Under the pieces are notes generated by a model, which saw nothing but the letters and a program-made list of their open reading frames with translations, was not told the DNA's origin and made no database searches. Made by a program: the position numbers and the translations under genes. From Zetaproteobacteria bacterium CG1_02_55_237 (lineage in GTDB: Bacteria; Pseudomonadota; Zetaproteobacteria; Mariprofundales; Mariprofundaceae), in contig MNXA01000023.1 in assembly GCA_001871195.1 (NCBI GenBank), forward strand, positions 1-45,642: 45,642 nucleotides of DNA, given 5' to 3'. Positions 1-8,280 of this stretch are shown here, in pieces (the first letter of the stretch is position 1; each line of letters starts with the position of its first letter).

Positions 1-240
1 AAGCACGAACGCACAGTCAACAAAGACAACACCGTCAGCTTTGAGGGCAGAACCCTGCAAATCCCCAGCAATGAATACCGACACCATTATGTCAAAGCCA
101 GAGTGCGTGTTCACTGCTATACCGATGGCAGCATGGCCATCTTCCACGGGCCAAGAAAACTCGCCGAGTTTCAGCCTCTTCTGAAGCCCAAGGCCAGCAA
201 GCCGGAACTACCACTACCAAGGCTGAAGGCAGCAATATGA
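1..240 (+). CDS. ISNCY-type transposase, C-terminal fragment (5' truncated by window edge)
   Basis: The reading frame is open from the first base and stops with TGA at 238-240, giving the last 79 residues of a protein. Features such as LQIP near residue 20, HYVKARVRVH, DGSMAIFHGPRKLAEF and a basic proline-rich tail match my recollection of the C-terminus of ISNCY (IS1202-group) DDE transposases. The catalytic core lies outside the window, so I cannot tell whether this copy is intact. The N-terminal part of a transposase of the same type, in the same orientation, starts at 45437. Repeats resembling terminal repeats follow directly after the stop codon. Family assignment is from memory of the family, not from a search. 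Confidence 0.8.
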   Translation, partial: KHERTVNKDNTVSFEGRTLQIPSNEYRHHYVKARVRVHCYTDGSMAIFHGPRKLAEFQPLLKPKASKPELPLPRLKAAI

Positions 241-251
241 ACCAAAACCAA

Positions 252-320
252 ACCGGACAACCCTTGTGCTCTAAAACCGGACAACTCTATTTGTTGCCAA
301 CAGCGCTGGCTGGACAACTT
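252..320. repeat. Three copies of ACCGGACAAC at the IS 3' end
   Basis: ACCGGACAAC occurs at 252-261 and, extended by T, at 276-286. A diverged form, GGACAACTT, is at 312-320. The reverse complement, AAGTTGTCCGGT, is at 45361-45372, upstream of the second transposase fragment. The match therefore fits the inverted repeats of one IS family. Which copy is the true outer end, and whether a target duplication exists, cannot be decided here. Confidence 0.6.
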
Positions 321-419
321 GTTGAGGTTATACAAATCGGGAGCCAATCGGACATTGAAGCCGGTTGGAAAGGGGTATGTGTCTTTATGTCGATTCACAA
401 CAGCCTGCCAGGCAGGCGT

Positions 420-1226
420 ATGTCAATGCGATTCAATAGTGATTCCAGCCTTGCATGTGTGCTTGCCGCCATGCTTCTGGCCGGGTCGATCAGTATGCTG
501 CCAGCTCAGGCGCATGCCGAGACCAATCTGAATGCGGCTGCCAGAATATCCTTCGATAACAACGTCAACGGTTCACCCGACTCACCAAGCAAGGCGAATC
601 AACTTAGCGACAGCTACGAAACATTGAGTGCATCCGGGGTGTATTTCACGCCGCTGGATAAAGCGCAGACCTGGTATTTTATCGGGCAGCTCGGTGCGCT
701 TACCACCATTTACAATAAGTACAACAACCTCGACAGCTCCATGCTGGTGGGCAGTGCCGGGCTCTACAAGCAGCTTTCCTCCACCTGGTCCATTCAGGGT
801 ACAGGGCGTGGTTTCAGCCGCATCACCAAGCAGGTTGATCGTAATTCCAATGGCGTGGGCGCATCCCTTGAGCTAAAGAAACAGCTGACCAAAACCATTT
901 GGCTCAAGGGTGTTGGCGACTACGAGGTCAGCACAGCCAATCTCAAAGCCTACAGTTACACAGGCATCACCTGGGGTGCGAATCTCGGCTATTTGCCGTT
1001 TAAAGACACCTTTCTGAATCTCGGCTATAGCCATAACAGCCGCAAATTCAAGACTGCCCAGCTTTTCAAAACAAAGTCGCAAACGCTGTATGCCGAACTG
1101 TCGCAGCGCTTGTCGAAAAACTGGTATTTGACTGGAGGAGTTGCCGGTATGAAGAGCAAGTCGAACTACGCCGGAACAGCTTATACTAATTACATTGAAT
1201 CGATTGGTTTGAGCTTCAGCTACTAA
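420..1226 (+). CDS. Predicted outer-membrane beta-barrel protein
   Basis: From ATG 420 the product is 268 residues. A basic start and a hydrophobic stretch end in an Ala-His-Ala-Glu type signal peptidase I site near residue 33. The mature part is rich in alternating polar and aromatic residues (for example WYFIGQLGAL, GANLGYLPF, TFLNLGYSH). It ends in GLSFSY, a C-terminal aromatic typical of barrels inserted by BamA. The frame is open back to 237 inside the IS remnant, and ATG 387 with AAAGGGG at 369-375 is an alternative start, but the signal peptide favours 420 or 426. It is the first gene of a same-strand group with two repetitive secreted proteins, so it could be their export or anchoring partner (inference). 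No family is recognised. Confidence 0.75.
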   Translation: MSMRFNSDSSLACVLAAMLLAGSISMLPAQAHAETNLNAAARISFDNNVNGSPDSPSKANQLSDSYETLSASGVYFTPLDKAQTWYFIGQLGALTTIYNKYNNLDSSMLVGSAGLYKQLSSTWSIQGTGRGFSRITKQVDRNSNGVGASLELKKQLTKTIWLKGVGDYEVSTANLKAYSYTGITWGANLGYLPFKDTFLNLGYSHNSRKFKTAQLFKTKSQTLYAELSQRLSKNWYLTGGVAGMKSKSNYAGTAYTNYIESIGLSFSY

Positions 1227-1264
1227 AATAAAGATTCCCAAACGCCATCAGGAAGGAGATAGAT

Positions 1265-1705
1265 ATGAAAATCAAATTTGCAGTATTAAGTGTGGCCTGT
1301 GCCTTTTTCTTCGTCAGCGCTGCCTCAGCGGCGGATCAGGACGAATCTATGGGCGGAAGCTCCGGCGCAGCTGAGCAGTCAGCATCCGATCAGGGAGTAG
1401 GTGGCTTTGGTAGCGGTACGGGTATGGGTGCCGGGGGCAGCCTGGCTAGTCCCAGCAGTGTCGGGGGTGGTGTGGGCTCAACCACCGGCAACAGTGGCGC
1501 CGGCGCGCAATCCTTCGGTGGCGGTTTCACCCAACAGCAGGCACCCGGTTCTCTCCTTGCTCCAGCGGCGCCAGCGGCAGCGGGTGGAGCTGGTGGAGGC
1601 GGAGGCGCAGCAGGCGGAGGCGCAGCAGGCGGAGGCGCAGCAGGTGGAGGCGCAGCAGGTGGAGGCGCAGCAGGTGGAGCTCCAGTGACGACGCTGGTTC
1701 CATGA
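1265..1705 (+). CDS. Secreted Gly/Ala-rich repeat protein
   Basis: The product has 146 residues. A clear RBS, AAGGAG at 1253-1258, lies 6 bases before ATG. Residues 1-23 form a typical signal peptide ending in SAASAA. The mature protein has no charge after its first residues and is almost entirely Gly, Ala, Ser and Pro, with a GGFGSG motif near residue 47. It ends in near-perfect GGGAA repeats encoded by 15-bp DNA repeats. No cysteines remain after the signal peptide, and no enzymatic fold is likely. GGFGSG recurs twice in the next gene's product, which supports a shared function, perhaps as a structural or matrix component (inference). Its length probably varies between strains through the DNA repeat. 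Confidence 0.7.
   Translation: MKIKFAVLSVACAFFFVSAASAADQDESMGGSSGAAEQSASDQGVGGFGSGTGMGAGGSLASPSSVGGGVGSTTGNSGAGAQSFGGGFTQQQAPGSLLAPAAPAAAGGAGGGGGAAGGGAAGGGAAGGGAAGGGAAGGAPVTTLVP
1601..1675 (+). repeat. 15-bp tandem repeat, five copies, in frame
   Basis: GGAGGCGCAGCAGGC/T occurs five times head to tail (1601, 1616, 1631, 1646, 1661). The only difference is C or T at the last base. Each unit encodes five residues (Gly-Gly-Ala-Ala-Gly in one phase). Because the unit is a multiple of three, copy-number slippage would lengthen or shorten the protein without a frameshift. Confidence 0.95.
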
Positions 1706-1792
1706 TTCTATAAAAGTTATCTGTGCCTGCGTGTGACAGCCGGAATATGCGTTATTGAATAGATACCTCACCAACGATTGAGGAGAAGCAGA

Positions 1793-3868
1793 ATGGACCA
1801 TCATGATGAGGATTCACCAGGCAACGAAGGAAATAAATCACAGCTGTCACCCCTGATGCGAGCCCTTGTCGCAGGCCTGGGTATGACGGTATGGAGCTCG
1901 ATTGCCATAGCCGGAAGCGTACCGCTTCCCGATATCAAGGTTGTTGTGAGGAAGCATAGCGGTGGCATTGCGCACGTAACGAGAACAAACAAGGACGGGA
2001 TTTATAAATTCACCGGCCTGATGCCGGGAAAATACGACCTGACGATTGTCGGCAAGCGCGTTCAGGCAATCACGGTTGATGAAAAACGAACCATCGCTGG
2101 CATGTTGCGGCGCAATGAAGACGGCTCGATCACCTATACCTTCGATACAGCCCTCGGGCCTCCCGATATCAGCACGGGTACTTTTGGCACCGGCACGATT
2201 GGTCCTGAGGACTGCAATGACCCTGTTTGTGCAACGACGACCACAACGACAAGTACCACAGGTACGGAAACCTTCCACGACAGTACCAAGCACACCGATA
2301 CGGATACCTCGACGCTCACTCATGACATACTTACTCATGGCCCAGACACCATCGGGACCACGGGCACTGAAACCTTCCACGACAGTACCAAGCACACCGA
2401 TACGGATACCTCGACGCTCACTCATGACATACTTACTCATGGCCCAGACACCATCGGGACCACGGGCACTGAAACCGCGACTACCAACCCAACACTTACC
2501 AACCCAACGGATACGCAAACAACGGCCATCACCACGGGCCCTGACACCTGCGCCAAAATGATTGGAGGTACTTGTGGAACTCAGACGGGAACTACGCAGA
2601 CTGATTCCACGGACACCATCACGCGCACCATCGGCACCGACACAACCGGCACGCATACCATCGGCACCACGACCAACGTCACCAAGGCCACCAGCGTGCA
2701 GACCCATGCGGTTTTATTGACAAGTCCTCACACAACGACCACCAACATCACGACTGCTACGACGAGTGGGCCAGAGACCAAGGCCACCAGCGTGCAGACC
2801 CATGCGGTTTTATTGACAAGTCCTCACACAACGACCACCAATACCACAGCTTCTACAACGGTTGGTCCAGCGACCAAGGCTACCAGCGTGCAGACCACAG
2901 CAATCCTTTTGACGAGCGCTCACACAGCGATCACCAGCACCACAGCTGCTTCGACGACAGGCCCGGAGACAAAGGCCACCAGTTTGCAGACCCATGCGGT
3001 TCTGCTGACCAGTGCTCACACAACGACCACCAGCACCACAGCATCTATAACGGTTGGCCCATCAACCAAGGCCACCAGCATGCAGACCACTGCGATTCTT
3101 TTGACGAGCCCTGATACAACAAGCCCTCGCACGGCTGGGACTGATACCAAGGCCACAAGCACGACGGTTACTGGCACGACAGCAGGTACGCACCACACGG
3201 CTGTCCTGTTAACGACTGGATCAAGTCATACGACAGGCCTGATGCAGACGGCGAGCCATGCAACCAAGGCGACCAGCATGCAGACCAATGCGGTCCTTCT
3301 GACGAGTCCTGATACAACGAGTGCTCGCACGCTGGGGGCTGATACAAAAGCCACCAGCACGACGGATAGCAATGCGGTGGGCATGACAGGTACGAATGCG
3401 ACCGGCACAACAGGCACGGCCACCAGCACGGATACAACAGGCGACAACGCAGTGGGAGTCAGTATTACAGGCACAACAACGGGCAGCACAGCGGCTGCCA
3501 CGGGCACTCGCACTTCCGGTGTGATCGGGACCGCTTCCGCCACCAAGGGAGCCCCCGATAAAGCGGATGCAAAAGCAGATCATGAATCTCAAAAAGGGGG
3601 TGATAGCGGCTTTGGAGGCTTCGGGTCCGGTGTTGCTACCAATTCAGGCCCCGCATCTGGCACCGGCTTCGGAGGTTTCGGCAGCGGGCCTGGCCCCATG
3701 AGTCCGCCGATGGGTGGACCCATGGGCCCTCCGGTCGCTGGTCCGCCGGTAGGTGGACCGGCTGGCCCTGGTCCAATGGGTGGTCCGGGCGGAGCTGGCC
3801 CCATGGGTCCGATGGGGCCAATGGGTCCCGGTGGCCCCGGCAGGCCCGGCGGCGCTGCCGGACCTTAA
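1793..3868 (+). CDS. Secreted Thr-rich repeat protein with carboxypeptidase-regulatory-like N-domain and Gly/Pro tail
   Basis: The product is 691 residues from ATG 1793, preceded by AGGAG at 1781-1785. A TTG further upstream is less likely. A long charged n-region, then a hydrophobic stretch ending SIAIAG near residue 43, looks like a signal peptide. Residues about 45-110 resemble the carboxypeptidase-regulatory or Cna-B-like fold, with the typical TNKDGIYKFTGLMPGKYDLTI pattern in shortened form. Residues about 143-585 are extremely Thr-rich, with two exact 34-residue repeats and five imperfect 32-residue repeats. The tail has two GFGGFGSG motifs and then a collagen-like Gly-Pro-Met run. There are few Cys and little aromatic content. 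A mucin-like, possibly O-glycosylated extracellular or surface polymer is a reasonable inference. No named family is recognised. Confidence 0.75.
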   Translation: MDHHDEDSPGNEGNKSQLSPLMRALVAGLGMTVWSSIAIAGSVPLPDIKVVVRKHSGGIAHVTRTNKDGIYKFTGLMPGKYDLTIVGKRVQAITVDEKRTIAGMLRRNEDGSITYTFDTALGPPDISTGTFGTGTIGPEDCNDPVCATTTTTTSTTGTETFHDSTKHTDTDTSTLTHDILTHGPDTIGTTGTETFHDSTKHTDTDTSTLTHDILTHGPDTIGTTGTETATTNPTLTNPTDTQTTAITTGPDTCAKMIGGTCGTQTGTTQTDSTDTITRTIGTDTTGTHTIGTTTNVTKATSVQTHAVLLTSPHTTTTNITTATTSGPETKATSVQTHAVLLTSPHTTTTNTTASTTVGPATKATSVQTTAILLTSAHTAITSTTAASTTGPETKATSLQTHAVLLTSAHTTTTSTTASITVGPSTKATSMQTTAILLTSPDTTSPRTAGTDTKATSTTVTGTTAGTHHTAVLLTTGSSHTTGLMQTASHATKATSMQTNAVLLTSPDTTSARTLGADTKATSTTDSNAVGMTGTNATGTTGTATSTDTTGDNAVGVSITGTTTGSTAAATGTRTSGVIGTASATKGAPDKADAKADHESQKGGDSGFGGFGSGVATNSGPASGTGFGGFGSGPGPMSPPMGGPMGPPVAGPPVGGPAGPGPMGGPGGAGPMGPMGPMGPGGPGRPGGAAGP
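2267..2470 (+). repeat. Exact 102-bp tandem duplication inside the Thr-rich gene
   Basis: Positions 2267-2368 and 2369-2470 are identical over all 102 bases. The first six bases of a third unit (gaaacc) follow at 2471. The unit encodes 34 residues starting at ETFHDSTKHTD. Perfect identity, including silent sites, points to a recent duplication. Confidence 0.95.
2681..3160 (+). repeat. 96-bp imperfect tandem repeats, five units
   Basis: Units start at 2681, 2777, 2873, 2969 and 3065, exactly 96 bases apart. Each encodes a 32-residue repeat beginning TKATS and containing LLTS. Two further degenerate units begin near 3146 and 3263 with altered spacing. Units 1 and 2 are nearly identical at the DNA level and later ones have diverged. 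Confidence 0.9.
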
Positions 3869-3993
3869 TCGGATTCACTTCGGGTTTGTCTTGTGGATGC
3901 AGAAACGAGGGCAGGGGGCTTCGGCTGTCGGTGTCGCCTGAGCGTTGGGGAGCCTGAAAGCTGCCCATCAATGAAAAAATTGGATAGACATGC

Positions 3994-5877
3994 ATGAAAG
4001 CACTATATGTTGGCAAACTTGAATTTATCGGGGACGAACTGCTGCCCATGCTGGAACAGGCCGGCTATGAGGTGGACAGCGGCAATCCCGATCCCACACA
4101 ACATTACGATCTGGTGGTGGACAATGCATCCACCTCGGCTGGCGCAGTGCGCGCCCTTGTTGCCGGCATTGGCCAAAGCAAGGCGCACTACATCCTGATT
4201 TCCAGCAGTCGGGTGTATCCGGGCTTTTTCCGCCTGCGGCCATGGTGCGAGGATGAAGTGGATGTCTGTATTGATCTGTTTCAGTCCCTACCTCCTGCTG
4301 TGCTTGCTGCCAGAGCGACAGAAAGGGAGTTGCGGCTGTTGGCGCGAGGGCGTTTTCCCATCACGATTTTGCGGCCGGCTGGCGTGGATGGAGAAAATGC
4401 GCCGAATGGCATCACCCACTGGTTTGCTGACCGCATTCTGGATGGGGGGCTGATTGTTCTCCCGGATGGTGATCTGCCGACATACCGGCATGTTTCCTCC
4501 ACCGATCTGGCACGCGCGATTGTCACGGTGGCAGGGCGGGATGAAGCCTTCGATTGCGCGCTCAATGTAGCCAGTCAGGCCGTGCTGGGTTATTGGGGAC
4601 ATGCGGCCATGGTGCGCGACGGGCTTGGCGTGCCCTTGCGCTATGGCTATGTGCCAGCATGGTGCTGGCGGGCGGCCGGACTTTCCCTGCCAATGGGCGA
4701 ACTGGCTTCATCCTCATTCATTGAGCCATCGCCGATACTGCATCGTCTGGGTTGGCGCCCCGGCGATACCCTGGAATTTGTCACCAACCTTGCTCGTTAC
4801 TGCGCCGAACACAGGCAGCCTGGCGACAAGGCTGTGATTGAACGTGAACGGCGTGTGCTCAATGAGGCAGGGGGGGTGCCGCTGTACACCCCGGCAATTG
4901 AATCCCAGCCCGTGCCGCCGCACAAAACCCGGCAGTGGGCATTGCGCGGCTTTGGCGGCCGGCCGGCCAGCCTGAGCCTTGAGCGCATCGAGCATGTTTC
5001 ATCCTTCCCTTCACCCACTGTCAAGGTATGCGCACTGACGCTGACCGCTCCGGAGGAACGCTTTCTGCGCGGCGAATATCCGCAATATGGCGAACGCATC
5101 ATTGGTCACAACGCATTGCTGCAAGTGGTTCAACCTGGGGCCTCCGGACTTGATTTCGGTACCATGATGGTGCCGCTTTCGACTCTTCCCTGCGATGATC
5201 CCGAGTGCCCCTTCTGCATGCATCGCCAGCATGCGGTGCTGGGCATCACCTGCAACGGCTATGGCATGGGCATCTGCACCACGCCGCCCTCCCATCTGAT
5301 TCCCGCGCCGGAGGAGTTGGGCATGGCTGTCTTGCTCGCCGACCCTTTGGCAACCCTGCTGCATGCACTTTCAGTCCCGCTTGCCAACGATCAGGGAGCG
5401 GTATGGATTGCCGGACGCACTTTTGAAGCCGCACTTGTTGCATGGCTGGCACAGGATGCAGGCCGCCCGGTTGTGCATGTGGATCGCCGCGTATGGGCTC
5501 ATGCCGAGTTCCGCACACAGGCTGTCGGGGAGGCGCTGAAGCAGGTGCGCGAAGGCACACTCAGCGCACCAACCCTGGCTGTCGATTTTACCGGCTGCGG
5601 CGATGTGACCTGGCCGATGAGTCACGCCCTGGCGGCAGGCTCCTCGCTTTATGTCCGTCGCCGTCCGCTGGGCATTCCAAACAGCATTCACTGGCACGAA
5701 ATGTATGCCGCCGCACCGGTTCGGGCGCGGCTGGAAGAAGCCATCAGCAGACTGGAACAATGGTCCACATTCAGGAATCTGGAAGACCGTGTTGGCCCGG
5801 CCGTGCCGCTGGATATCTATTGGGATGCCTTGCTGCCGTCGCCCTTTTCCCTGCCCTGGCTGGAGGATCAAACATGA
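3994..5877 (+). CDS. Fusion protein: degenerate extended-SDR domain + MDR (zinc-alcohol-dehydrogenase-like) domain
   Basis: The product has 627 residues. Residues 1 to about 290 resemble NAD-dependent epimerase/dehydratases: an N-terminal Rossmann strand, LISSSRVYPG near 68-77, ITILRPAGVDG, and LNVAS. However, the glycine motif is damaged (VGKLEFIG) and residues 75-120 contain no YxxxK catalytic pair. Residues about 315-627 resemble medium-chain dehydrogenases: GERIIGHNALLQVVQPGA, a Cys cluster (LPCDDPECPFC), then a Rossmann-like part with VDFTGCGDV. The SDR half resembles that of the next gene (both begin MKAL, with a conserved AGY), so the two may derive from a duplication. The stop overlaps the next start by ATGA, so they are translationally coupled. 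The substrate is unknown; a sugar or nucleotide-sugar is a guess. The RBS is weak. Confidence 0.75.
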   Translation: MKALYVGKLEFIGDELLPMLEQAGYEVDSGNPDPTQHYDLVVDNASTSAGAVRALVAGIGQSKAHYILISSSRVYPGFFRLRPWCEDEVDVCIDLFQSLPPAVLAARATERELRLLARGRFPITILRPAGVDGENAPNGITHWFADRILDGGLIVLPDGDLPTYRHVSSTDLARAIVTVAGRDEAFDCALNVASQAVLGYWGHAAMVRDGLGVPLRYGYVPAWCWRAAGLSLPMGELASSSFIEPSPILHRLGWRPGDTLEFVTNLARYCAEHRQPGDKAVIERERRVLNEAGGVPLYTPAIESQPVPPHKTRQWALRGFGGRPASLSLERIEHVSSFPSPTVKVCALTLTAPEERFLRGEYPQYGERIIGHNALLQVVQPGASGLDFGTMMVPLSTLPCDDPECPFCMHRQHAVLGITCNGYGMGICTTPPSHLIPAPEELGMAVLLADPLATLLHALSVPLANDQGAVWIAGRTFEAALVAWLAQDAGRPVVHVDRRVWAHAEFRTQAVGEALKQVREGTLSAPTLAVDFTGCGDVTWPMSHALAAGSSLYVRRRPLGIPNSIHWHEMYAAAPVRARLEEAISRLEQWSTFRNLEDRVGPAVPLDIYWDALLPSPFSLPWLEDQT

Positions 5878-8057
5878 AAGCCCTTTTGCTTGGCGGTAAC
5901 CGCTATGTTGGCGTTGAAATTACCTGGCACATGCTGCGCGCAGGGTATGCGGTCACCGTTCTGGCCTTCGATTCCCCGCCGGCCGATATCCGCCCGCACA
6001 TCCGCTGGCTGGTAGCCGATCGCAACAATCAGGCGGCGCTGACCAGTCTTTTTGCCCATGAATATTTCGATGTGGTGATTGATAACATTGCCTACGAGCC
6101 GCAGCAGGTCGCCAGTTTAACCGGAGCCCTGCAAGGCAGGGCAGGGCGTTATGTGCTGACCAGCACCACCGACACCTATCCGCACAATTTTCCGCGCTAT
6201 TACGCCGAGGACCAGACGGAGGTGCGCGAATATGACCTGACCGACATTCCCTTGTCCGATCAATACAACTACGGCAAACGCTCCTGCGAGGCCGTGCTGA
6301 AGAAATCCGGCATTCCATGGACAGCACTGCGCCCCTGCATGGTGACCGGCCCGCGCGATAATCTGAATGGCGCGCCGGGGGGGCGGCGAATCGACTGGTT
6401 CGAGGAATCTGCGCGCAGCCATTTTTGGCCGCAGCGTGTGCTCGATGGCGGACCTTTGCTGCTTAGTCTGGAAGACGAATCGATTTTTAAAATGATCTGG
6501 ATCGGCGATCTGGCTCGGGCCTACACCCATGTGCTCTCGCATCCGGAAACCATCGGGCAAGCCTACAATGTGACCGGTGATGAAATCTGGACCAATGAAC
6601 GTCTGGTGCGTGCGCATGCAGCCGCAGCAGGCATAACACCGGAAATAGTGCGGGTGCCGCATGCGCTTTTTGAACAGGCCGGGCTGGATTATTCGCCCGT
6701 CTTCGGCACCTCCGCCAACTGGACGGTTGCCGATAATGCCAAGCTCAAGGCAAGCGGCTGGAAACCGACCCCCGCCGAACAGTGGCTGCCCTTTTTGCTC
6801 GAAGCCAACGCGCCGCCCAATTCCCGAACCTGGTATCACACCCGCATTCAGGAAATTGCGCTGGCCCGTCATGTGCAGCGCAAACAGGCCCGCGAAAGTC
6901 TGCTGCCTGCCGCCATGGAACAGCAGCCAATCATGCCGGATTTTGACCCAATGCTTTCAGATTCCCCTCTTGCCGGACATCATGAAGCCGAGGCAAGCCT
7001 CATGTGGCAACAACGGGTGATGCAGCAGGTCTCTGGCAATGTTCCCCTGCCGGAATTTTACAAGACCTTCCGTGGTGCGACCGTCAGTGGCATCGGGGTC
7101 GGAACCTGGATGGGCGATACCTCAAGCGCCACCGATGTGCGATATATTGAAACACTCGTGCATGCCGCCAGCCGCGGCATCAATGTATTCGATACCGCCA
7201 TCAATTATCGTCATATGCAGGCCGAACGCTGCGTGGGCAGCGCAGTGCAGCAACTGGTGAAAAGTGGTATTCCGCGGCAGGCCCTGCTGGTGGCCAGCAA
7301 GGGCGGCTACATCACCCATGATGCTGCAGATGCACGCAACCCAAATGATTATCTGCGTCAGGAATATCTGGACTCCGGCCTGATTTCCGAGGAGGAAATG
7401 GCGCGCAGCCATGCCATCAATCCGCAATTCATCCGCCAGCAGATCGGACAAAGCCTGAGTAATCTGAATCTCGAAAGCGTGGATATCTATTATCTGCACA
7501 ACCCGGAAGACGCCTTGGCAGCGCTCGGAGAAAAGGCTTTCTATAAGTTGTTGACGGAAACTTTTGCCGCTCTTGAGGAATTCGTGGCTGCCGGAAAGAT
7601 AGGCTGCTATGGACTGGCCACATGGCACGCTTTCCGTGTTCCCAAAGACGATCCTCGCCATATGTCTATGGCTAAAGCCATCAAGGCAGCCCGCGATGCG
7701 GCAGGCAGCGGGCAGCATCATTTCGAGGTGATCCAATTACCCTTCAATATCAGGGATAATCAGGCGCTGATGCTGCCAACCCAGCGGGTCGGCCGCGTTC
7801 TCCTGCCCGCGCTCAAGGCCGCCGAAAAATTGGGGCTGTATGTGATGAGCAGCGCCAGCGTGTTGCAGGGCGAAGGCATCGCCGATGCCGAAGCGCCGCG
7901 CCTGCTGGCGGCCGCCCCCGGATATACCCTGATCACGGCAGCGCTTCAGGTGGGCCGAAGCACGCCGGGGATCGGTACGGCACTGGTCGGCATGCGCCGC
8001 ATGCACAGCGTCGAGGAAGCCTTGGCTGTAGCGCACATGCCGGTTTTGCAGGATTGA
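5874..8057 (+). CDS. Fusion protein: extended SDR + aldo/keto reductase
   Basis: The product has 727 residues, starting at the ATG that overlaps the preceding stop. Residues 1 to about 330 form an extended SDR: GGNRYVG for NAD(P) binding, TSTTDTYP, the catalytic pair Tyr131 and Lys135 (YNYGK), and RPCMVTGPRD. This is the epimerase/dehydratase type. Residues about 390-727 form an aldo/keto reductase with the expected tetrad: Asp440 and Tyr445 (DTAINY), Lys476 (VASKGG) and His542 (YYLHNPED). Both halves therefore look catalytically competent, unlike the SDR half of the upstream partner. A long linker, about 330-390, separates them. Two reductive activities in one chain suggest channelling of a keto intermediate, such as a deoxysugar (inference). 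Substrate and pathway are unknown. Confidence 0.8.
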   Translation: MKALLLGGNRYVGVEITWHMLRAGYAVTVLAFDSPPADIRPHIRWLVADRNNQAALTSLFAHEYFDVVIDNIAYEPQQVASLTGALQGRAGRYVLTSTTDTYPHNFPRYYAEDQTEVREYDLTDIPLSDQYNYGKRSCEAVLKKSGIPWTALRPCMVTGPRDNLNGAPGGRRIDWFEESARSHFWPQRVLDGGPLLLSLEDESIFKMIWIGDLARAYTHVLSHPETIGQAYNVTGDEIWTNERLVRAHAAAAGITPEIVRVPHALFEQAGLDYSPVFGTSANWTVADNAKLKASGWKPTPAEQWLPFLLEANAPPNSRTWYHTRIQEIALARHVQRKQARESLLPAAMEQQPIMPDFDPMLSDSPLAGHHEAEASLMWQQRVMQQVSGNVPLPEFYKTFRGATVSGIGVGTWMGDTSSATDVRYIETLVHAASRGINVFDTAINYRHMQAERCVGSAVQQLVKSGIPRQALLVASKGGYITHDAADARNPNDYLRQEYLDSGLISEEEMARSHAINPQFIRQQIGQSLSNLNLESVDIYYLHNPEDALAALGEKAFYKLLTETFAALEEFVAAGKIGCYGLATWHAFRVPKDDPRHMSMAKAIKAARDAAGSGQHHFEVIQLPFNIRDNQALMLPTQRVGRVLLPALKAAEKLGLYVMSSASVLQGEGIADAEAPRLLAAAPGYTLITAALQVGRSTPGIGTALVGMRRMHSVEEALAVAHMPVLQD

Positions 8058-8280
8058 ACGATACTCGCTGTGGGGTTGGCACTGATTTCATTGAGTTCGG
8101 TGGCCGTGATTTCCACGAACAGGAAACAGTAAAAATGCGTGCATTGTCCTTGGGTCGCTCAATGTTGGTGCTCTTTCAATTTAAACTTGCTTCACGGCTT
8201 TGCTCTCGCAGGCATGGCCGATGTGCGTGCTTTGTTTCAGGTCCACATGTGCGCTTGTTTCGGGTAAGCTTTGCCGGGGT

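Noticed and set aside
237-419. Extended N-terminus of the barrel protein from ATG 237
   Set aside because: It would start inside the transposase stop region and read through IS end repeats, hiding the signal peptide; ATG 420 (or 387) is better.
1847-2707. Long minus-strand open frame (286 codons) opposite the Thr-rich gene
   Set aside because: It mirrors the DNA repeats of the + strand gene, has an Arg/Gly-rich biased product and no RBS; explained by repeat composition.
3589-3804. Minus-strand Pro/Gly-rich ORF opposite the collagen-like tail
   Set aside because: Direct complement of Gly-Pro codons; low complexity and no start signal.
5442-5873. Extended N-terminus of the SDR-AKR protein overlapping the upstream gene
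   Set aside because: The extension is an out-of-frame reading of the MDR domain; the ATGA-overlap start at 5874 begins exactly at the SDR fold.
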